Source of the DNA: Mycobacterium mantenii
GTDB taxonomy: Bacteria; Actinomycetota; Actinomycetes; Mycobacteriales; Mycobacteriaceae
Length of the DNA: 64,000 nt
Direction: 5' to 3'
Assembly (NCBI RefSeq): GCF_010731775.1
Contig: NZ_AP022590.1
Coordinates: 4,960,001-5,024,000 of the forward strand
Below, piece by piece: positions 1-9,996 of the stretch (position 1 is its first letter; each line of letters begins with the position of its first letter). Position numbers and translations under genes: made by a program. Under the pieces are notes generated by a model. It searched no databases. It saw only the letters and a list, made by a program, of their open reading frames with translations, and was not told the origin of the DNA.

Positions 1-2
1 GG

Positions 3-371
3 GCCAACGCAAAGTTTGCGGCAGCCATAAAGTTGGGTTCGGTAGCCGGTGTCCGGCCGGACCCTGATCGCATGAACAAGCTCTTGCTGCTGGCCGAATG
101 GCTCAGGTCCCGCCGCCACCGGGATGCCGGGAACCGCACCGTCGGTGTCGGCACCGTGCGCAAGGTCAAGCGCCAGGTCTTCATCGAGGTGGTGGCCGTC
201 TCGGGGGAGACGTTCATCGGCAAGCTGGCGCGCTGCGACGGCGGCCCGGACCTATCCGTGCTGCGGCCGGGTCTCGTCGTGCTGGTGGCCTTCGATCCGA
301 CGGCCCGCGAGGAGCTTTCGCTGCCCGACGATGTGCTGGCTGTTCACGCGGCCTGGGTGGCCTCCCTGTGA
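3..371 (+). CDS. Hypothetical protein, 5' end possibly outside the window
   Basis: I do not recognise this gene. The frame is open from the left edge to a TGA at 369-371, so the true start may lie outside the window. Internal candidate starts are TTG at 33 and ATG at 72 (MNKLLLLAEW). The C-terminal ~80 residues alternate basic and beta-type hydrophobic stretches (VGTVRKVKRQVFIEVVAV, then PGLVVLVAFDP), which looks like a small beta-barrel, but this is only a composition-based impression. No signal peptide or membrane segment is visible. It ends 3 bp before the convergent CHAT gene stop. Confidence 0.5.
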   Translation, partial: ANAKFAAAIKLGSVAGVRPDPDRMNKLLLLAEWLRSRRHRDAGNRTVGVGTVRKVKRQVFIEVVAVSGETFIGKLARCDGGPDLSVLRPGLVVLVAFDPTAREELSLPDDVLAVHAAWVASL

Positions 372-374
372 GCG

Positions 375-1760
375 CTACCGCGCGCCGTCCACGGCGAACG
401 TGACCAGGGCAGCCCAATATAGTGGGCTGGCACTGAGATCCCCGTCGCGCCAGCGCCGCATCTGTTCACGCTGCCACCGATTCACCGCGCAACCCGCGTC
501 CTCGGCGGCATCGTGCGCGGTGTCCACGGCGGCCACCAGAGCGGCCATCGGATCGGGCGGATCTCGGTCGGTCGCACCGGCCCACCCGGTGAACTGCCGG
601 TACGCAGCGGTCGTCGGCACCGACCACAGGGTGGCCGTCACCAACTGCGCGCCGTTCAGGATGATCGCCGCCACCAGGCCGGTCGCCTCGTCGAATTGAT
701 AGTCACCACCCGATCCGCAGGCCAGCAGCGCGACGCGTGGCGGCATCGGCAACCGAAGGGTCATCAGGTCCGAGGCGGTCAACGGGCGGTGATCGCCGAT
801 TGCGTTGGCGTCGCCGGGAATAGCCGCGGTGTCGGCCAGGTGAAGGGCGGCCCGGTCCGCACGAGGGCCCCGGTCGTGGTGATCATCCGCCGAACTCGCA
901 TGGCCGACATAGAGCAACCGGCACGGGGTTTGAGCCAGCATCTCGGCCAGCCACCCGCGGTCGGCATCCGGGCGACGGAACAGGTCGACGACGGTGTCGG
1001 CCTGCGGCAGGACGGGACGTTGTTGCATGGCTTCGGCGAAGTGCTGCGCCACGGGCGTGTGGGGCGAAGGCCGGCCCAGCACCGATCCGAGCGCGGAGTC
1101 CGGTCGTTGTCCCGGCACCCGAGGATCGAGAACCAGCAGCGGTGGCCCGGCCCGCCGAGCGTTCCATCCGGCGGGTGTTCGCGGCGAGTGCACGATATTG
1201 GGCGGCACCGCCATCAGCACGTCGACCAATTCCATCAACCGATAGCCGTCGGTCAGCCCTTCGATATTGTCGAGCTGCCAAGGGATTTGGGCCGCAGAGC
1301 GGCCGCTGGCGGTGATCGCGTCCTGGCGCGCACGCACCAGTTCTTCTTTGCTCGGTCCCGATTTCGGAATCGCCAGCAGTCCCCAGGGCACCCGGGCCAG
1401 CCGTGCGCTGGGCGAGACGAACAGCACGGCCCGCGGCGAGGCCACGCATTCGGCCAGCAGCCGCCACCCGGGGGTACCGATCAGCAATACACCGAGGATG
1501 TAGGCCACCGTGAGTTCGGTGTCCGGCTTGGCGAATGGTCCCGTGCTCAGCGCGCGTTCGATGGCGTCACGGCGGCTTTCGGTCCCGTGCGGTTCGGGCA
1601 GGGCGGCGGTGAGTTCCTGCAGCGCGGCCAACAGCAGTGGTTCTTCCAGCACCCACGTGACGGTTCGGTCCGGCTCTCCGACGATCCGCAGACTGGCATA
1701 GGTCGCGATTCCGAGGTCGGCGTATCGCAGTACCAGGGTCAGCCGGTCGGTCTCACTCAT
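375..1760 (-). CDS. CHAT-domain (caspase-like) protein
   Basis: 461 residues, read as a CHAT-domain cysteine-protease-fold protein. The C-terminal half carries the CHAT landmarks: a VPWGLLA motif near residue 124, YVGHAS with the candidate catalytic His at 287, and ALLACGSGGD with the candidate Cys at 348, followed by an EATGLVAAIILNGA...TLWSVP block typical of the family. CHAT proteases cut specific partner proteins when activated by a sensor, as in TPR-CHAT of type III-E CRISPR or gasdermin-activating proteases; the substrate here is unknown. The ATG at 1760 was chosen because it overlaps the upstream TPR gene stop as ATGA (1757-1760), which implies translational coupling. No gasdermin-like or CRISPR gene is adjacent, so the downstream target is not evident. 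Confidence 0.8.
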   Translation of the reverse strand: MSETDRLTLVLRYADLGIATYASLRIVGEPDRTVTWVLEEPLLLAALQELTAALPEPHGTESRRDAIERALSTGPFAKPDTELTVAYILGVLLIGTPGWRLLAECVASPRAVLFVSPSARLARVPWGLLAIPKSGPSKEELVRARQDAITASGRSAAQIPWQLDNIEGLTDGYRLMELVDVLMAVPPNIVHSPRTPAGWNARRAGPPLLVLDPRVPGQRPDSALGSVLGRPSPHTPVAQHFAEAMQQRPVLPQADTVVDLFRRPDADRGWLAEMLAQTPCRLLYVGHASSADDHHDRGPRADRAALHLADTAAIPGDANAIGDHRPLTASDLMTLRLPMPPRVALLACGSGGDYQFDEATGLVAAIILNGAQLVTATLWSVPTTAAYRQFTGWAGATDRDPPDPMAALVAAVDTAHDAAEDAGCAVNRWQREQMRRWRDGDLSASPLYWAALVTFAVDGAR

Positions 1761-3481
1761 GGCCAGGTCGACCAGGCAGGTTCGGCCGCAGTGACATCGC
1801 GCCCGTAGCGCCGCAAGGCCAGCGCCCGATAGCGGCTCAGGATCGGCGCCGCCCCCGGTTGCATCTGCAACGGCGGCAACGGCCCCAGCCGGGTCAACGA
1901 GGCCCCGCCTGCTACCGACGGACCCGCGGCCGCCAGCGCGACGGGTTCGGCATTCGCGTCGCCGGGAACCGACGCGATGGCCGTCGATGCCCACTCGCCG
2001 ATCTGCGGCCGCTGCAGACCCTCGAAAGTCCCCCGCGCGCTGTGGTATTCGACCAGCTCGCTGATCAGCGCGGTGTTCTCCCATTCCCAGGCCACGGCAA
2101 AGGCCCCGGCCAGGATGGGCGCCGAAATGCCGGAAGCCCAGCGTGCCCTCGCGTCGGCGTCGGCGATCGAATAGCGCACCGAGTCGACCGCGAGCGCGGC
2201 CGGCACCTTGAGCTCGGCGGCCTGTTCGAGTTTGGCCATTCCGCGCCAGTACTCCGGCGTGCCGACCTCGCCGCGCAGGATGCCGAGCCCCTCGGCCTGA
2301 CGAGCTTCGGTCTCCTGCAGCGTCTCGTCGGGATCGCCCGAGCTGTCGAAGCCGAGGTCCGCCAAAGCGTCCGCGCGCCAGACCGTTCCGAGATGGTTGT
2401 CGAGCCGGGCGTACTGCAACCAGCTGCTGCGTGGCGAGGAGTCCAGCAGATCCCGGGCCTGCGCGATCAGCTCGACCGCGTCGGAAAAGCGGCTCCAGAA
2501 TATGGCGATCCAGCTGCGCTGCAACAGGGTACGGTGCAGGGGCAGCGGCCTTCCCAGGTCACGCCAGTGTCGTTCCGCATGTTCCCAGCATTCGTCGGCG
2601 GCCTCGAGCGCACCGGCTCCCAGCCGGGTCAGTCCCATGTACAGCCAGCACCGGGCGGCGTCGTGGGCGCGGTCGTGGCGCGCGATGATGGGGTAGGCCC
2701 GGCCAACCAACTCTTCGGTGCCGGCATGGTCGTTGGCCGCCCACCGCGCCGCCGCACGCTCCAATTGCGCTCTGGCCGTACCCAGTTCCCAACAGTTGGC
2801 TTCCGCGCGCGCCTCGGCGCGGCGCAGCCACGGCTCGGCCTCCGGCAAACGTCCGGTTTCCACACAGAACCTGCCGTACCCGGTCGCGGCGGCGACCCAC
2901 ACGTAGTCGGAGTGCTCGCCGCTTCCGCCGGCGGCACCGATACTGTCAAGAACCTTTTCCCACAATGGAACTGACCGCACATGCAGATCGTCATCGCACA
3001 GGGCGGTGGCACACAGGACCTGTGCGTGGGTGCACAGGCGTCGGTGTTCGTCGGCGAGGTCAGCGAATCCGGTCCCGGAATCGTTGTCGCACAATGACGT
3101 CAGCTCCGCCGCCGCGCCTTCGTGATCGCCCAGCGCCGCGGCCAAACCCGTCTGCAGGAACTGGGCGCGTCGGGAGTATCGGCAGATCATCCGCGCGATC
3201 TCGGTCTCGGCCAGGCGTACCTGTTCGACGCTCGCTCCGGCGGCGATGCCGGCGTAGATCGCCAAACATTCTTGTATGCGCCAGAGGGATTCCCGGACCC
3301 CGTCGTAGGCCCCGCGCACCAGGTAGATCTCGCCAAGCTGCGCAAGGGCTTCGAGCATGAGGTCGTCGCGGTCGTCACTCTGGATCCGCGGAATCACCGA
3401 CAGCAGCAGATCGCGTGCCCCGGTCTCGTCGGCGGCGAACGCCAAACGGCGCGCCTTCTCCAATTCGTCCGGGATCGACAC
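1757..3481 (-). CDS. TPR-like helical repeat protein, partner of CHAT protein
   Basis: 574 residues, almost entirely alpha-helical, with repeated Ala/Leu/Trp/Tyr/Glu-rich helix pairs across about residues 5-440, consistent with degenerate tetratricopeptide repeats. Examples are the block around QLGEIYLVRGAYDGV and WLYMGLTRLGAGALEAADEC. The last ~70 residues are Ala/Pro-rich and probably disordered. No enzyme motif, signal peptide or membrane segment is seen. The GTG at 3481 (VSIPDELEKARRLAF) is preferred over the upstream in-frame stretch, which is Arg-rich and unlike coding sequence. The gene overlaps the CHAT gene by 4 nt, so the two are probably made together. By analogy with known TPR-CHAT pairs it would sense or scaffold and control the protease; this is inference. 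Confidence 0.75.
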   Translation of the reverse strand: MSIPDELEKARRLAFAADETGARDLLLSVIPRIQSDDRDDLMLEALAQLGEIYLVRGAYDGVRESLWRIQECLAIYAGIAAGASVEQVRLAETEIARMICRYSRRAQFLQTGLAAALGDHEGAAAELTSLCDNDSGTGFADLADEHRRLCTHAQVLCATALCDDDLHVRSVPLWEKVLDSIGAAGGSGEHSDYVWVAAATGYGRFCVETGRLPEAEPWLRRAEARAEANCWELGTARAQLERAAARWAANDHAGTEELVGRAYPIIARHDRAHDAARCWLYMGLTRLGAGALEAADECWEHAERHWRDLGRPLPLHRTLLQRSWIAIFWSRFSDAVELIAQARDLLDSSPRSSWLQYARLDNHLGTVWRADALADLGFDSSGDPDETLQETEARQAEGLGILRGEVGTPEYWRGMAKLEQAAELKVPAALAVDSVRYSIADADARARWASGISAPILAGAFAVAWEWENTALISELVEYHSARGTFEGLQRPQIGEWASTAIASVPGDANAEPVALAAAGPSVAGGASLTRLGPLPPLQMQPGAAPILSRYRALALRRYGRDVTAAEPAWSTWP

Positions 3482-3525
3482 GGCTGCATCATAAGTCCGC
3501 CGGCGGTGTCGTATCGGCCAAACCG

Positions 3526-3564
3526 CGAGCGGCGGACGCGTGAGTGAAGCACGTCCGCCGCTCG
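3526..3564. terminator. Hairpin terminator-like inverted repeat
   Basis: Perfect 13-bp arms (3526-3538 and 3552-3564, CGAGCGGCGGACG and its complement) separated by 13 nt. It lies just past the stop of the minus-strand LpqH-like gene (3579) and before the TPR gene start. There is no strong U tract, as is usual for mycobacterial terminators. Confidence 0.6.
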
Positions 3565-3578
3565 AGGGCCACAACCGG

Positions 3579-4070
3579 TCAGCCGCAGGACACCTTGATG
3601 CTGAAGTCCTTGGTGATCATCCCGGCCATCGGGTTTTTCATGTCAGCACCCTGTGCATGGCCGGTGATGGTGTAGGTCTTGCCATCGACCGCGACGTTGG
3701 CCGAGCCCACCTTCGCGCCCATGTTGTCGCTGACCGCCAGGGCGTTGCCGTCGACAACGAGGGCCAGCGACTGGACCTTCGGGGCGGATTCGTCGGTCAT
3801 CACGACGGCCAGCGCCTGCTGGGCGCCGCCCGTGGAGCCGCTGCCGATGTTGATCTTGCCGCCGGTCCGTACACAGGTCACCGACGCCGGGTTCACGCCC
3901 GCCAGGTCGGTACCGCCCACCTTGACCTGCGCGTTGGTACCCGTGGAGGCGCCGGGCGTCGTGCTCGACGCCGGTGCGGCCGTGTGGCCGCCGCCCGAGC
4001 ACCCCACCAGGGCCACTGAAGCCGCGGCGCAACCCACGGTCCCAATCGCTGCTGCGAGAAGACGTTTCAC
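3579..4070 (-). CDS. LpqH/19-kDa-antigen family lipoprotein
   Basis: 163 residues, exported lipoprotein. The N-terminus MKRLLAAAIGTVGCAAASVA leads into the lipobox LVGC with the lipidated Cys at 24, then a Gly/Ser/Thr/Ala-rich linker. The mature domain matches the mycobacterial lipoprotein-antigen family (LpqH): VTCVRTGGKINIG, a VVMTDESAPKVQSLAL core, and a YTITGHAQGADMKNPMAG block close to the ITGTATGVDMANPM stretch of M. tuberculosis LpqH. A Cys pair (VTC and the C-terminal SCG) is kept, probably as a disulfide. The GTG start at 4070 has AAGGAAGG about 9 nt upstream. The family is membrane-anchored and TLR2-active, with carrier or adhesin roles proposed. It is a paralog and not lpqH itself. 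Confidence 0.88.
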   Translation of the reverse strand: MKRLLAAAIGTVGCAAASVALVGCSGGGHTAAPASSTTPGASTGTNAQVKVGGTDLAGVNPASVTCVRTGGKINIGSGSTGGAQQALAVVMTDESAPKVQSLALVVDGNALAVSDNMGAKVGSANVAVDGKTYTITGHAQGADMKNPMAGMITKDFSIKVSCG

Positions 4071-4213
4071 TTGTAGTTCCTTCCTTCGAGCGCCGCCCCG
4101 ATGGCGTCGTCCTGGCGCAAGTACAGGCCGCCGCGGTTGCTACCGATCCCAACTTTCGCGGCGCCGAGGCGGTAGGCTGCGTCGATGTCAGAGCCGGCGA
4201 GAGGAGTAACGCG

Positions 4214-4591
4214 ATGCTGAGCGTGAAGTGGCTGGAAAGGCCTGAGGCGCATGACTTTCCGGCGGCGGCGGACTATCTGACCATGCTCGCGGGCCGGCAG
4301 ACCGTGAAGAAGGTGATCAAGAAGCTGAAGTCGCAGACCGTGACGCACCGAAAGGCTAAAGACATTCTGCGGGCGGCGCAGCTGAGTCTGCTGCCGGCGG
4401 ACAATCCGCACGTCGCGGCTGACCTGACCAAGATCGAGAAGGGCCTACCGCTGTCACCCATCCTGCTGGTGCGGGGTGACTTCATGACCGGGATTCCACT
4501 GCAGATCGCCGACGGATACCACCGCGTCTGCGCGAGTTACCACACCGACGAGAACACGGACATCCCCGTCGTCCTCGCCGCGTCGAGCTGA
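4214..4591 (+). CDS. Small conserved protein with ParB/sulfiredoxin-like C-terminus
   Basis: 125 residues, function unknown. The start ATG at 4214 has GAGGAG ~9 nt upstream. The N-terminal part is helical and Lys-rich (KKVIKKLKSQTVTHRKAKDI), suggesting nucleic-acid or acidic-ligand contact. The C-terminal part, ILLVRGDFMTGIPLQIADGYHRVCASY, resembles the DGxHRxxAxY core of the ParB/Srx fold, where this loop binds CTP or ATP. The resemblance comes from the motif alone, so the assignment is tentative. It lies 18 bp upstream of an enoyl-CoA hydratase gene and is probably co-transcribed with it, and it diverges from the lipoprotein gene. Confidence 0.65.
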   Translation: MLSVKWLERPEAHDFPAAADYLTMLAGRQTVKKVIKKLKSQTVTHRKAKDILRAAQLSLLPADNPHVAADLTKIEKGLPLSPILLVRGDFMTGIPLQIADGYHRVCASYHTDENTDIPVVLAASS

Positions 4592-4609
4592 CAAGGGAAG
4601 ACTGGGACC

Positions 4610-5353
4610 GTGATCGAAATCCACGCTGCAGGGACAGTGCAGGTGTTGACCATGTCGTCGGGGCGCGTCAACGCCCAGGATGTCGAGCTGCTCGAAGAGC
4701 TGGCCACAACGCTGCGCGACATGGCTGGTGCCGGTGCCCACGCGCTGGTCATCACCGGGGCGGGCCGCGTGTTCAGCGCCGGGGTTGACCTCAACCGCGT
4801 GGTAGGGGGCGGCGCCGACTACACCGACCGGCTGGTCCCGGCACTCTCGGTCGCCTTCGAGGCGATGTTCAGTTACCCGGGGCCGACGGTGGCCGCGATC
4901 AACGGCGCCGCCATTGCGGGTGGGTGTGTGCTCGCGTGCGCGTGTGATCGCCGGCTGATCAGTCCCGACGCCCAGATCGGAGCAGTCGAGGTGCGCGTCG
5001 GGGTGCCCTTTCCGGTGGCCGCGCTCGAGGTCATCCGCTACGCGTGCGGACGCCACGCCAACGAAGTACTGCTCGGCGGCCGCACCTACCGGGGCCCGGA
5101 GGCTGTTGCCGGTGGACTCGCCGACCGGGTCGTCGCTGAGGGTCTTCTCGAGGCGGCCGTGGCGGAGGCATCAGACCTGGGCGACATCCCGGCTGACGCC
5201 TACAGCCACACGAAAATCCAGCTGCACGCCCCGACGATGGCGCGGATCCGCGAGGCGGGCATCGCTGACGACGAGGTCCGCCGGATGTGGGGGTCGGATG
5301 AGGTCCAGCAGCGCATCGCCGCTTATGTAGCGGGTCTGCGCCGCAAAGACTGA
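4610..5353 (+). CDS. Enoyl-CoA hydratase/isomerase family protein
   Basis: 247 residues of crotonase fold. The first oxyanion-hole segment is ALVITGAGRVFSAGVDLNRV and the second is AAINGAAIAGGCVLACACDRR. Typical substrates are acyl-CoA thioesters in beta-oxidation or related chemistry. The Glu of the second catalytic position common in true hydratases is not obvious (VEVRVGVPFPVAALEV), so it may be an isomerase, hydrolase or other crotonase. The length is somewhat shorter than the usual ~260. GTG start at 4610 after GGGAAGAC. It is downstream of the ParB-like small gene and converges on the Rv3723-like gene, with stops 6 bp apart. Confidence 0.85.
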   Translation: MIEIHAAGTVQVLTMSSGRVNAQDVELLEELATTLRDMAGAGAHALVITGAGRVFSAGVDLNRVVGGGADYTDRLVPALSVAFEAMFSYPGPTVAAINGAAIAGGCVLACACDRRLISPDAQIGAVEVRVGVPFPVAALEVIRYACGRHANEVLLGGRTYRGPEAVAGGLADRVVAEGLLEAAVAEASDLGDIPADAYSHTKIQLHAPTMARIREAGIADDEVRRMWGSDEVQQRIAAYVAGLRRKD

Positions 5354-5359
5354 CGAGAG

Positions 5360-6163
5360 TTAGTCCTCGTCGCCGGATTCGTCCAAGGCCACGCCGGCAC
5401 CGGTGCTCCTGCGCCGCATCCGGTGCGATCCCTTGCCCGTCGGGCGCCGGTTACGCAACTTGGCCTTCGGCTCGTTGCCCTGGCCGGCAAGTTCGGCGGT
5501 GTCCGCGACGGCCGCCGCCTCGGTGGTCGGCTCCGGCGCCGCCTCGGCTGCGGTGGTTTCCGCGGTGACTTCGGCGGGTTCCGCCGCCGGTTCAGCCTGC
5601 TCGGCTTCCTCGGTTTCTTCGGCCTCCGCCGCGGCGGTCTCAGTCTCTTCGGCCTCGTCCTCTTCGGCCTCGCCGCCCTTCTTGCGCCGGACGCGGCGTT
5701 TCTTGGGTTTCTTCGCCTTGATCGGTTTGGGCGGCGGCGGGGGCAGCTCGGCGACGAAGGAGAGGTAGAAGGCGAAAATGCCGAGCAGCGCGATGGCGGC
5801 GGCCGCGCCGTAGATCCCGAACAACCACCGGCCGGCGGCATCCAGGGTCAGCCAGATCTCGCTGATCGCCGCGCCGATGATCAGCACCCCGGCCAGCACG
5901 TGGGCCACGATCGACCAGATCCTGATGGACAGGGCCAGCTGCGGGGTCCCCAATTCGGGCTTGCGGGTACGCAGCAGGGTGAACACCACGGGCAGTGCCG
6001 CGAGCGCGACGAGCGCCCCAGTCACGATGCGCAGCACCGTGCCCAGCGTGTGCGCGGTGTCACCCATCAGCTCAGGCCAGCGGGGCAACACAAAGAAGAA
6101 GTAGAGGGCGCCGGCAACCAGCGAGAACAGCAGGTGCCATGGCACGGCAATCTTGCGCCCCAT
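5360..6163 (-). CDS. Membrane protein with long charged C-terminal tail (Rv3723-like)
   Basis: 267 residues. Four hydrophobic segments lie in about residues 7-155 (LLFSLVAGALYFFFVLP; VLRIVTGALVALAALPVVF; WSIVAHVLAGVLIIGAAIS; LFGIYGAAAAIALLGIFAFY). They are followed by a Pro-rich hinge, a Lys/Arg block (KPIKAKKPKKRRVRRKKGG) and an acidic/Ala-rich tail ending in a basic patch. Position and architecture match M. tuberculosis Rv3723, a conserved membrane protein of unknown function. The ATG start at 6163 has GAGGAGG a few nt upstream. The tail is low-complexity and probably cytoplasmic and disordered. Function not known. Confidence 0.85.
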   Translation of the reverse strand: MGRKIAVPWHLLFSLVAGALYFFFVLPRWPELMGDTAHTLGTVLRIVTGALVALAALPVVFTLLRTRKPELGTPQLALSIRIWSIVAHVLAGVLIIGAAISEIWLTLDAAGRWLFGIYGAAAAIALLGIFAFYLSFVAELPPPPPKPIKAKKPKKRRVRRKKGGEAEEDEAEETETAAAEAEETEEAEQAEPAAEPAEVTAETTAAEAAPEPTTEAAAVADTAELAGQGNEPKAKLRNRRPTGKGSHRMRRRSTGAGVALDESGDED

Positions 6164-6252
6164 ACCCCTCCTCGTGCTGGTGGGTCCACGCCAGCCTAAA
6201 GGCGGCCGGGCCGAACCCGTCTCAATTCGTACCTGTCCGCGGGGCGGACCAA

Positions 6253-6341
6253 TGGCGGAGGATGCGGGATTTGAACCCGCGAGGGCTGTTAACCCAACCC
6301 GCGTTCCAGGCGAGCGCCATAGGCCACTAGGCGAATCCTCC
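6253..6341 (-). tRNA. tRNA-Ser (GGA)
   Basis: The minus strand folds as a class II tRNA. Acceptor GGAGGAT pairs with its complement at 6257-6263; the anticodon loop CTGGAAC has GGA at 6305-6307; there is a long variable arm (GGGTTGGGTTAACAGCCC) and a T arm with GGGTTCAAATCCC. The 3' CCA is encoded (6253-6255) after discriminator G. Length 89 nt including CCA. Confidence 0.97.
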
Positions 6342-6419
6342 GTGGCCATGGTAACCGAGGGCCATCCGGGCCCCGCCAGTTGCTCGTCGTCGACTCCGGG
6401 GCAGGTATTAGACTCGTCG

Positions 6420-6509
6420 CTGGACCCCGCGCGGCGTCTATCCTGTGAACTCCCCCAGGGCCGGAAGGCAGCAAGGGTCAATGGGCTCTGTCGGGTGCGC
6501 GGGGTCCCC
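6420..6509 (+). ncRNA. ffs: Signal recognition particle RNA (4.5S/small SRP RNA)
   Basis: Contains the conserved SRP apical motif (CCGGAAGGCAGCAAGG at about 6461-6476) that binds Ffh. The ends pair perfectly over 11 bp: 6422-6432 GGACCCCGCGC with 6497-6507. The size (~90 nt) fits the small bacterial SRP RNA, and the position between tRNA-Ser and the Rv3722c-like gene is as in M. tuberculosis. Exact ends are estimated from the stem. Confidence 0.93.
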
Positions 6510-6521
6510 TAGCTTAAACGG

Positions 6522-7949
<1,428 letters not shown>

Positions 7950-8090
7950 GGGCGGGGAAATCGCCGAAATCTCGCCCTACGTGCACGCTCGACGCCCGGC
8001 CGGCTGTAGTCGCCGTGTCGATGGTGCGACTCCTCAACGGGACCTGCGGTGCCCGCATCGTCGTCGCACGGCGCCGGTAGCCTGCTGACC

Positions 8091-9992
8091 GTGGCCCTCT
8101 ACCGCAAGTACCGACCGGCAACCTTCGCCGAAGTGGTGGGGCAGGAGCACGTCACCGAACCGCTGTCGATCGCCCTGGAAGCCGGCCGGATCAACCACGC
8201 GTATCTGTTCTCCGGCCCGCGCGGCTGCGGGAAGACCTCCTCGGCCCGCATCCTCGCGCGTTCGCTGAACTGCGTTCAGGGCCCGACGGCCACGCCGTGC
8301 GGGGTCTGCGACTCGTGCCAGGCGCTGGCGCCCAACGCGCCCGGCAGCATCGACGTCGTCGAGCTCGACGCGGCCAGCCACGGCGGGGTGGACGACACCC
8401 GCGAACTGCGCGACCGCGCCTTCTACGCGCCGGCGCAGTCCCGCTACCGGGTGTTCATCGTCGACGAGGCGCACATGGTGACCACGGCGGGATTCAACGC
8501 GCTGCTCAAGATCGTCGAGGAGCCGCCCGAGCACCTGATCTTCATCTTCGCCACCACCGAACCGGAGAAGGTGTTGCCGACGATCCGGTCGCGCACCCAT
8601 CACTACCCGTTCCGGTTGTTGCCGCCCAAGACCATGCGGTCGCTGATCGGGCGGATCTGCGAGCAAGAGGGCGTCGCCGTCGACGACGCCGTCTACCCGC
8701 TGGTGATCCGCGCCGGCGGCGGCTCGCCACGCGACACCCTGTCGGTGCTGGATCAGCTGGTGGCCGGTGCCGAAGGCGCCCACGTGACCTACCAGCGGGC
8801 ATTGGGCCTGCTGGGGGCCACCGATATGGCGCTGATCGACGACGCTGTGGACGCCCTTGCCGCCGCCGACGCCGCGGCGCTGTTCGGTGCAGTGGAGTCG
8901 GTGATCGATGCCGGCCACGACCCAAGGCGCTTCGCCACCGATCTGCTCGAACGGTTCCGCGACCTGATCCTGCTGCAGGCCGTTCCGGACGCGGCCAGCC
9001 GCGGCGTGGTGGACGCACCCGAGGACGTGCTGGAGCGGATGCGTGAACAGGCCACCCGGATCGGCCCGGCGACCCTGACCCGCTACGCCGAGGTGGTGCA
9101 GGCGGGACTGGGGGAGATGCGCGGTGCCACCGCGCCGCGCCTGCTCCTCGAGGTTGTGTGCGCGCGACTGCTGCTGCCCTCGGCCAGCGACAGCGAGGCG
9201 GCGCTGTTGCAGCGCGTCGAGCGGATCGAGACCCGGCTGGACATGTCCATTCCCGGCTCCGACGCCACCTCCACGGCGCTCAGCGGCGGGACGGCGCCGG
9301 GCGAGCCCGAGCAACCCGTGCGGTTCACCCGGCCGTCCGCGACGGCCGCCGCCAAACCCGAATTGACCCCCGCACCGAAGCCCGAACCCCGGCCGGCCCC
9401 GGCCCCCAAGCCGACTCCGGCTCCCGAACCGGCTCCGGCAGCGGCGGCGCCCGCTGCTCGCGAACCAACCGCTGCTCCGGCGCCTGCGGCCGAAACAGCT
9501 TCTGCGCCAGGTGAACTCAATACCGCCGCGGTGCGCAGCATGTGGCCGACGGTGCGCGAAAAGGTGCGTCAGCGCAGCCGTACCACCGAGGTGATGCTGG
9601 CCGGCGCGACCGTCCGGGCGCTCGAGGGCAACACATTGGTGCTCAGCCATGAATCGGCGCCGCTGGCCAAGAGGCTCTGCGAACAGCGCAACGCCGACGT
9701 CATCGCCGAAGCGCTCAAAGACGCGCTGGGCGTGAACTGGCGGGTGCGGTGTGAGGCCGGCACGCCGGCGTCGGCCGCGGCGCCCCCTCCCGCCGGCGGG
9801 GGCAACGGCCCGGCGATTCCCAATGTGGCCGAGCCCGTCCCCGACGTGGAGTCCGCGCGCCGCGATGAAGAGGAACACATGCTCGCCGAGGCGGTCCGCG
9901 ACGAGCCGTCGGCGCCGCGCCGCGACCCGGAAGAGGTCGCGCTCGAACTACTACAGAACGAGCTCGGCGCCCGCCCCATCGACAACGGCTAG
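8091..9992 (+). CDS. dnaX: DNA polymerase III subunit gamma/tau
   Basis: 633 residues; clamp-loader ATPase of the replicative polymerase (dnaZX in M. tuberculosis). It begins VALYRKYRPATFAEVVGQ and has Walker A GPRGCGKTSSA, a Zn-binding Cys cluster (C...CGVCDSC), Walker B VFIVDEAHM and the sensor-1 region TTEPEKVLPTIRSR. A Pro/Ala/Lys-rich linker of ~60 residues (about 415-480) precedes the tau C-terminal domain ending EVALELLQNELGA. At 633 aa it exceeds the 578 aa of M. tuberculosis, mainly through this expanded linker. GTG start at 8091. No slippery heptamer was noted, so only the long form is predicted. It converges on the CFA-synthase-like gene with 4 bp between stops. Confidence 0.96.
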   Translation: MALYRKYRPATFAEVVGQEHVTEPLSIALEAGRINHAYLFSGPRGCGKTSSARILARSLNCVQGPTATPCGVCDSCQALAPNAPGSIDVVELDAASHGGVDDTRELRDRAFYAPAQSRYRVFIVDEAHMVTTAGFNALLKIVEEPPEHLIFIFATTEPEKVLPTIRSRTHHYPFRLLPPKTMRSLIGRICEQEGVAVDDAVYPLVIRAGGGSPRDTLSVLDQLVAGAEGAHVTYQRALGLLGATDMALIDDAVDALAAADAAALFGAVESVIDAGHDPRRFATDLLERFRDLILLQAVPDAASRGVVDAPEDVLERMREQATRIGPATLTRYAEVVQAGLGEMRGATAPRLLLEVVCARLLLPSASDSEAALLQRVERIETRLDMSIPGSDATSTALSGGTAPGEPEQPVRFTRPSATAAAKPELTPAPKPEPRPAPAPKPTPAPEPAPAAAAPAAREPTAAPAPAAETASAPGELNTAAVRSMWPTVREKVRQRSRTTEVMLAGATVRALEGNTLVLSHESAPLAKRLCEQRNADVIAEALKDALGVNWRVRCEAGTPASAAAPPPAGGGNGPAIPNVAEPVPDVESARRDEEEHMLAEAVRDEPSAPRRDPEEVALELLQNELGARPIDNG

Positions 9993-9996
9993 CGCG

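Noticed and set aside
5423..6199. 258-codon plus-strand ORF rich in Gly/Arg/Leu
   Set aside because: Antisense of the low-complexity tail of the Rv3723-like membrane protein, which has a strong ribosome-binding site and membrane segments.
8034..9878. 614-codon minus-strand ORF opposite dnaZX
   Set aside because: Composition is His/Arg/Gly-rich shadow of a GC-rich gene on the other strand; dnaZX on the plus strand has clear motifs.
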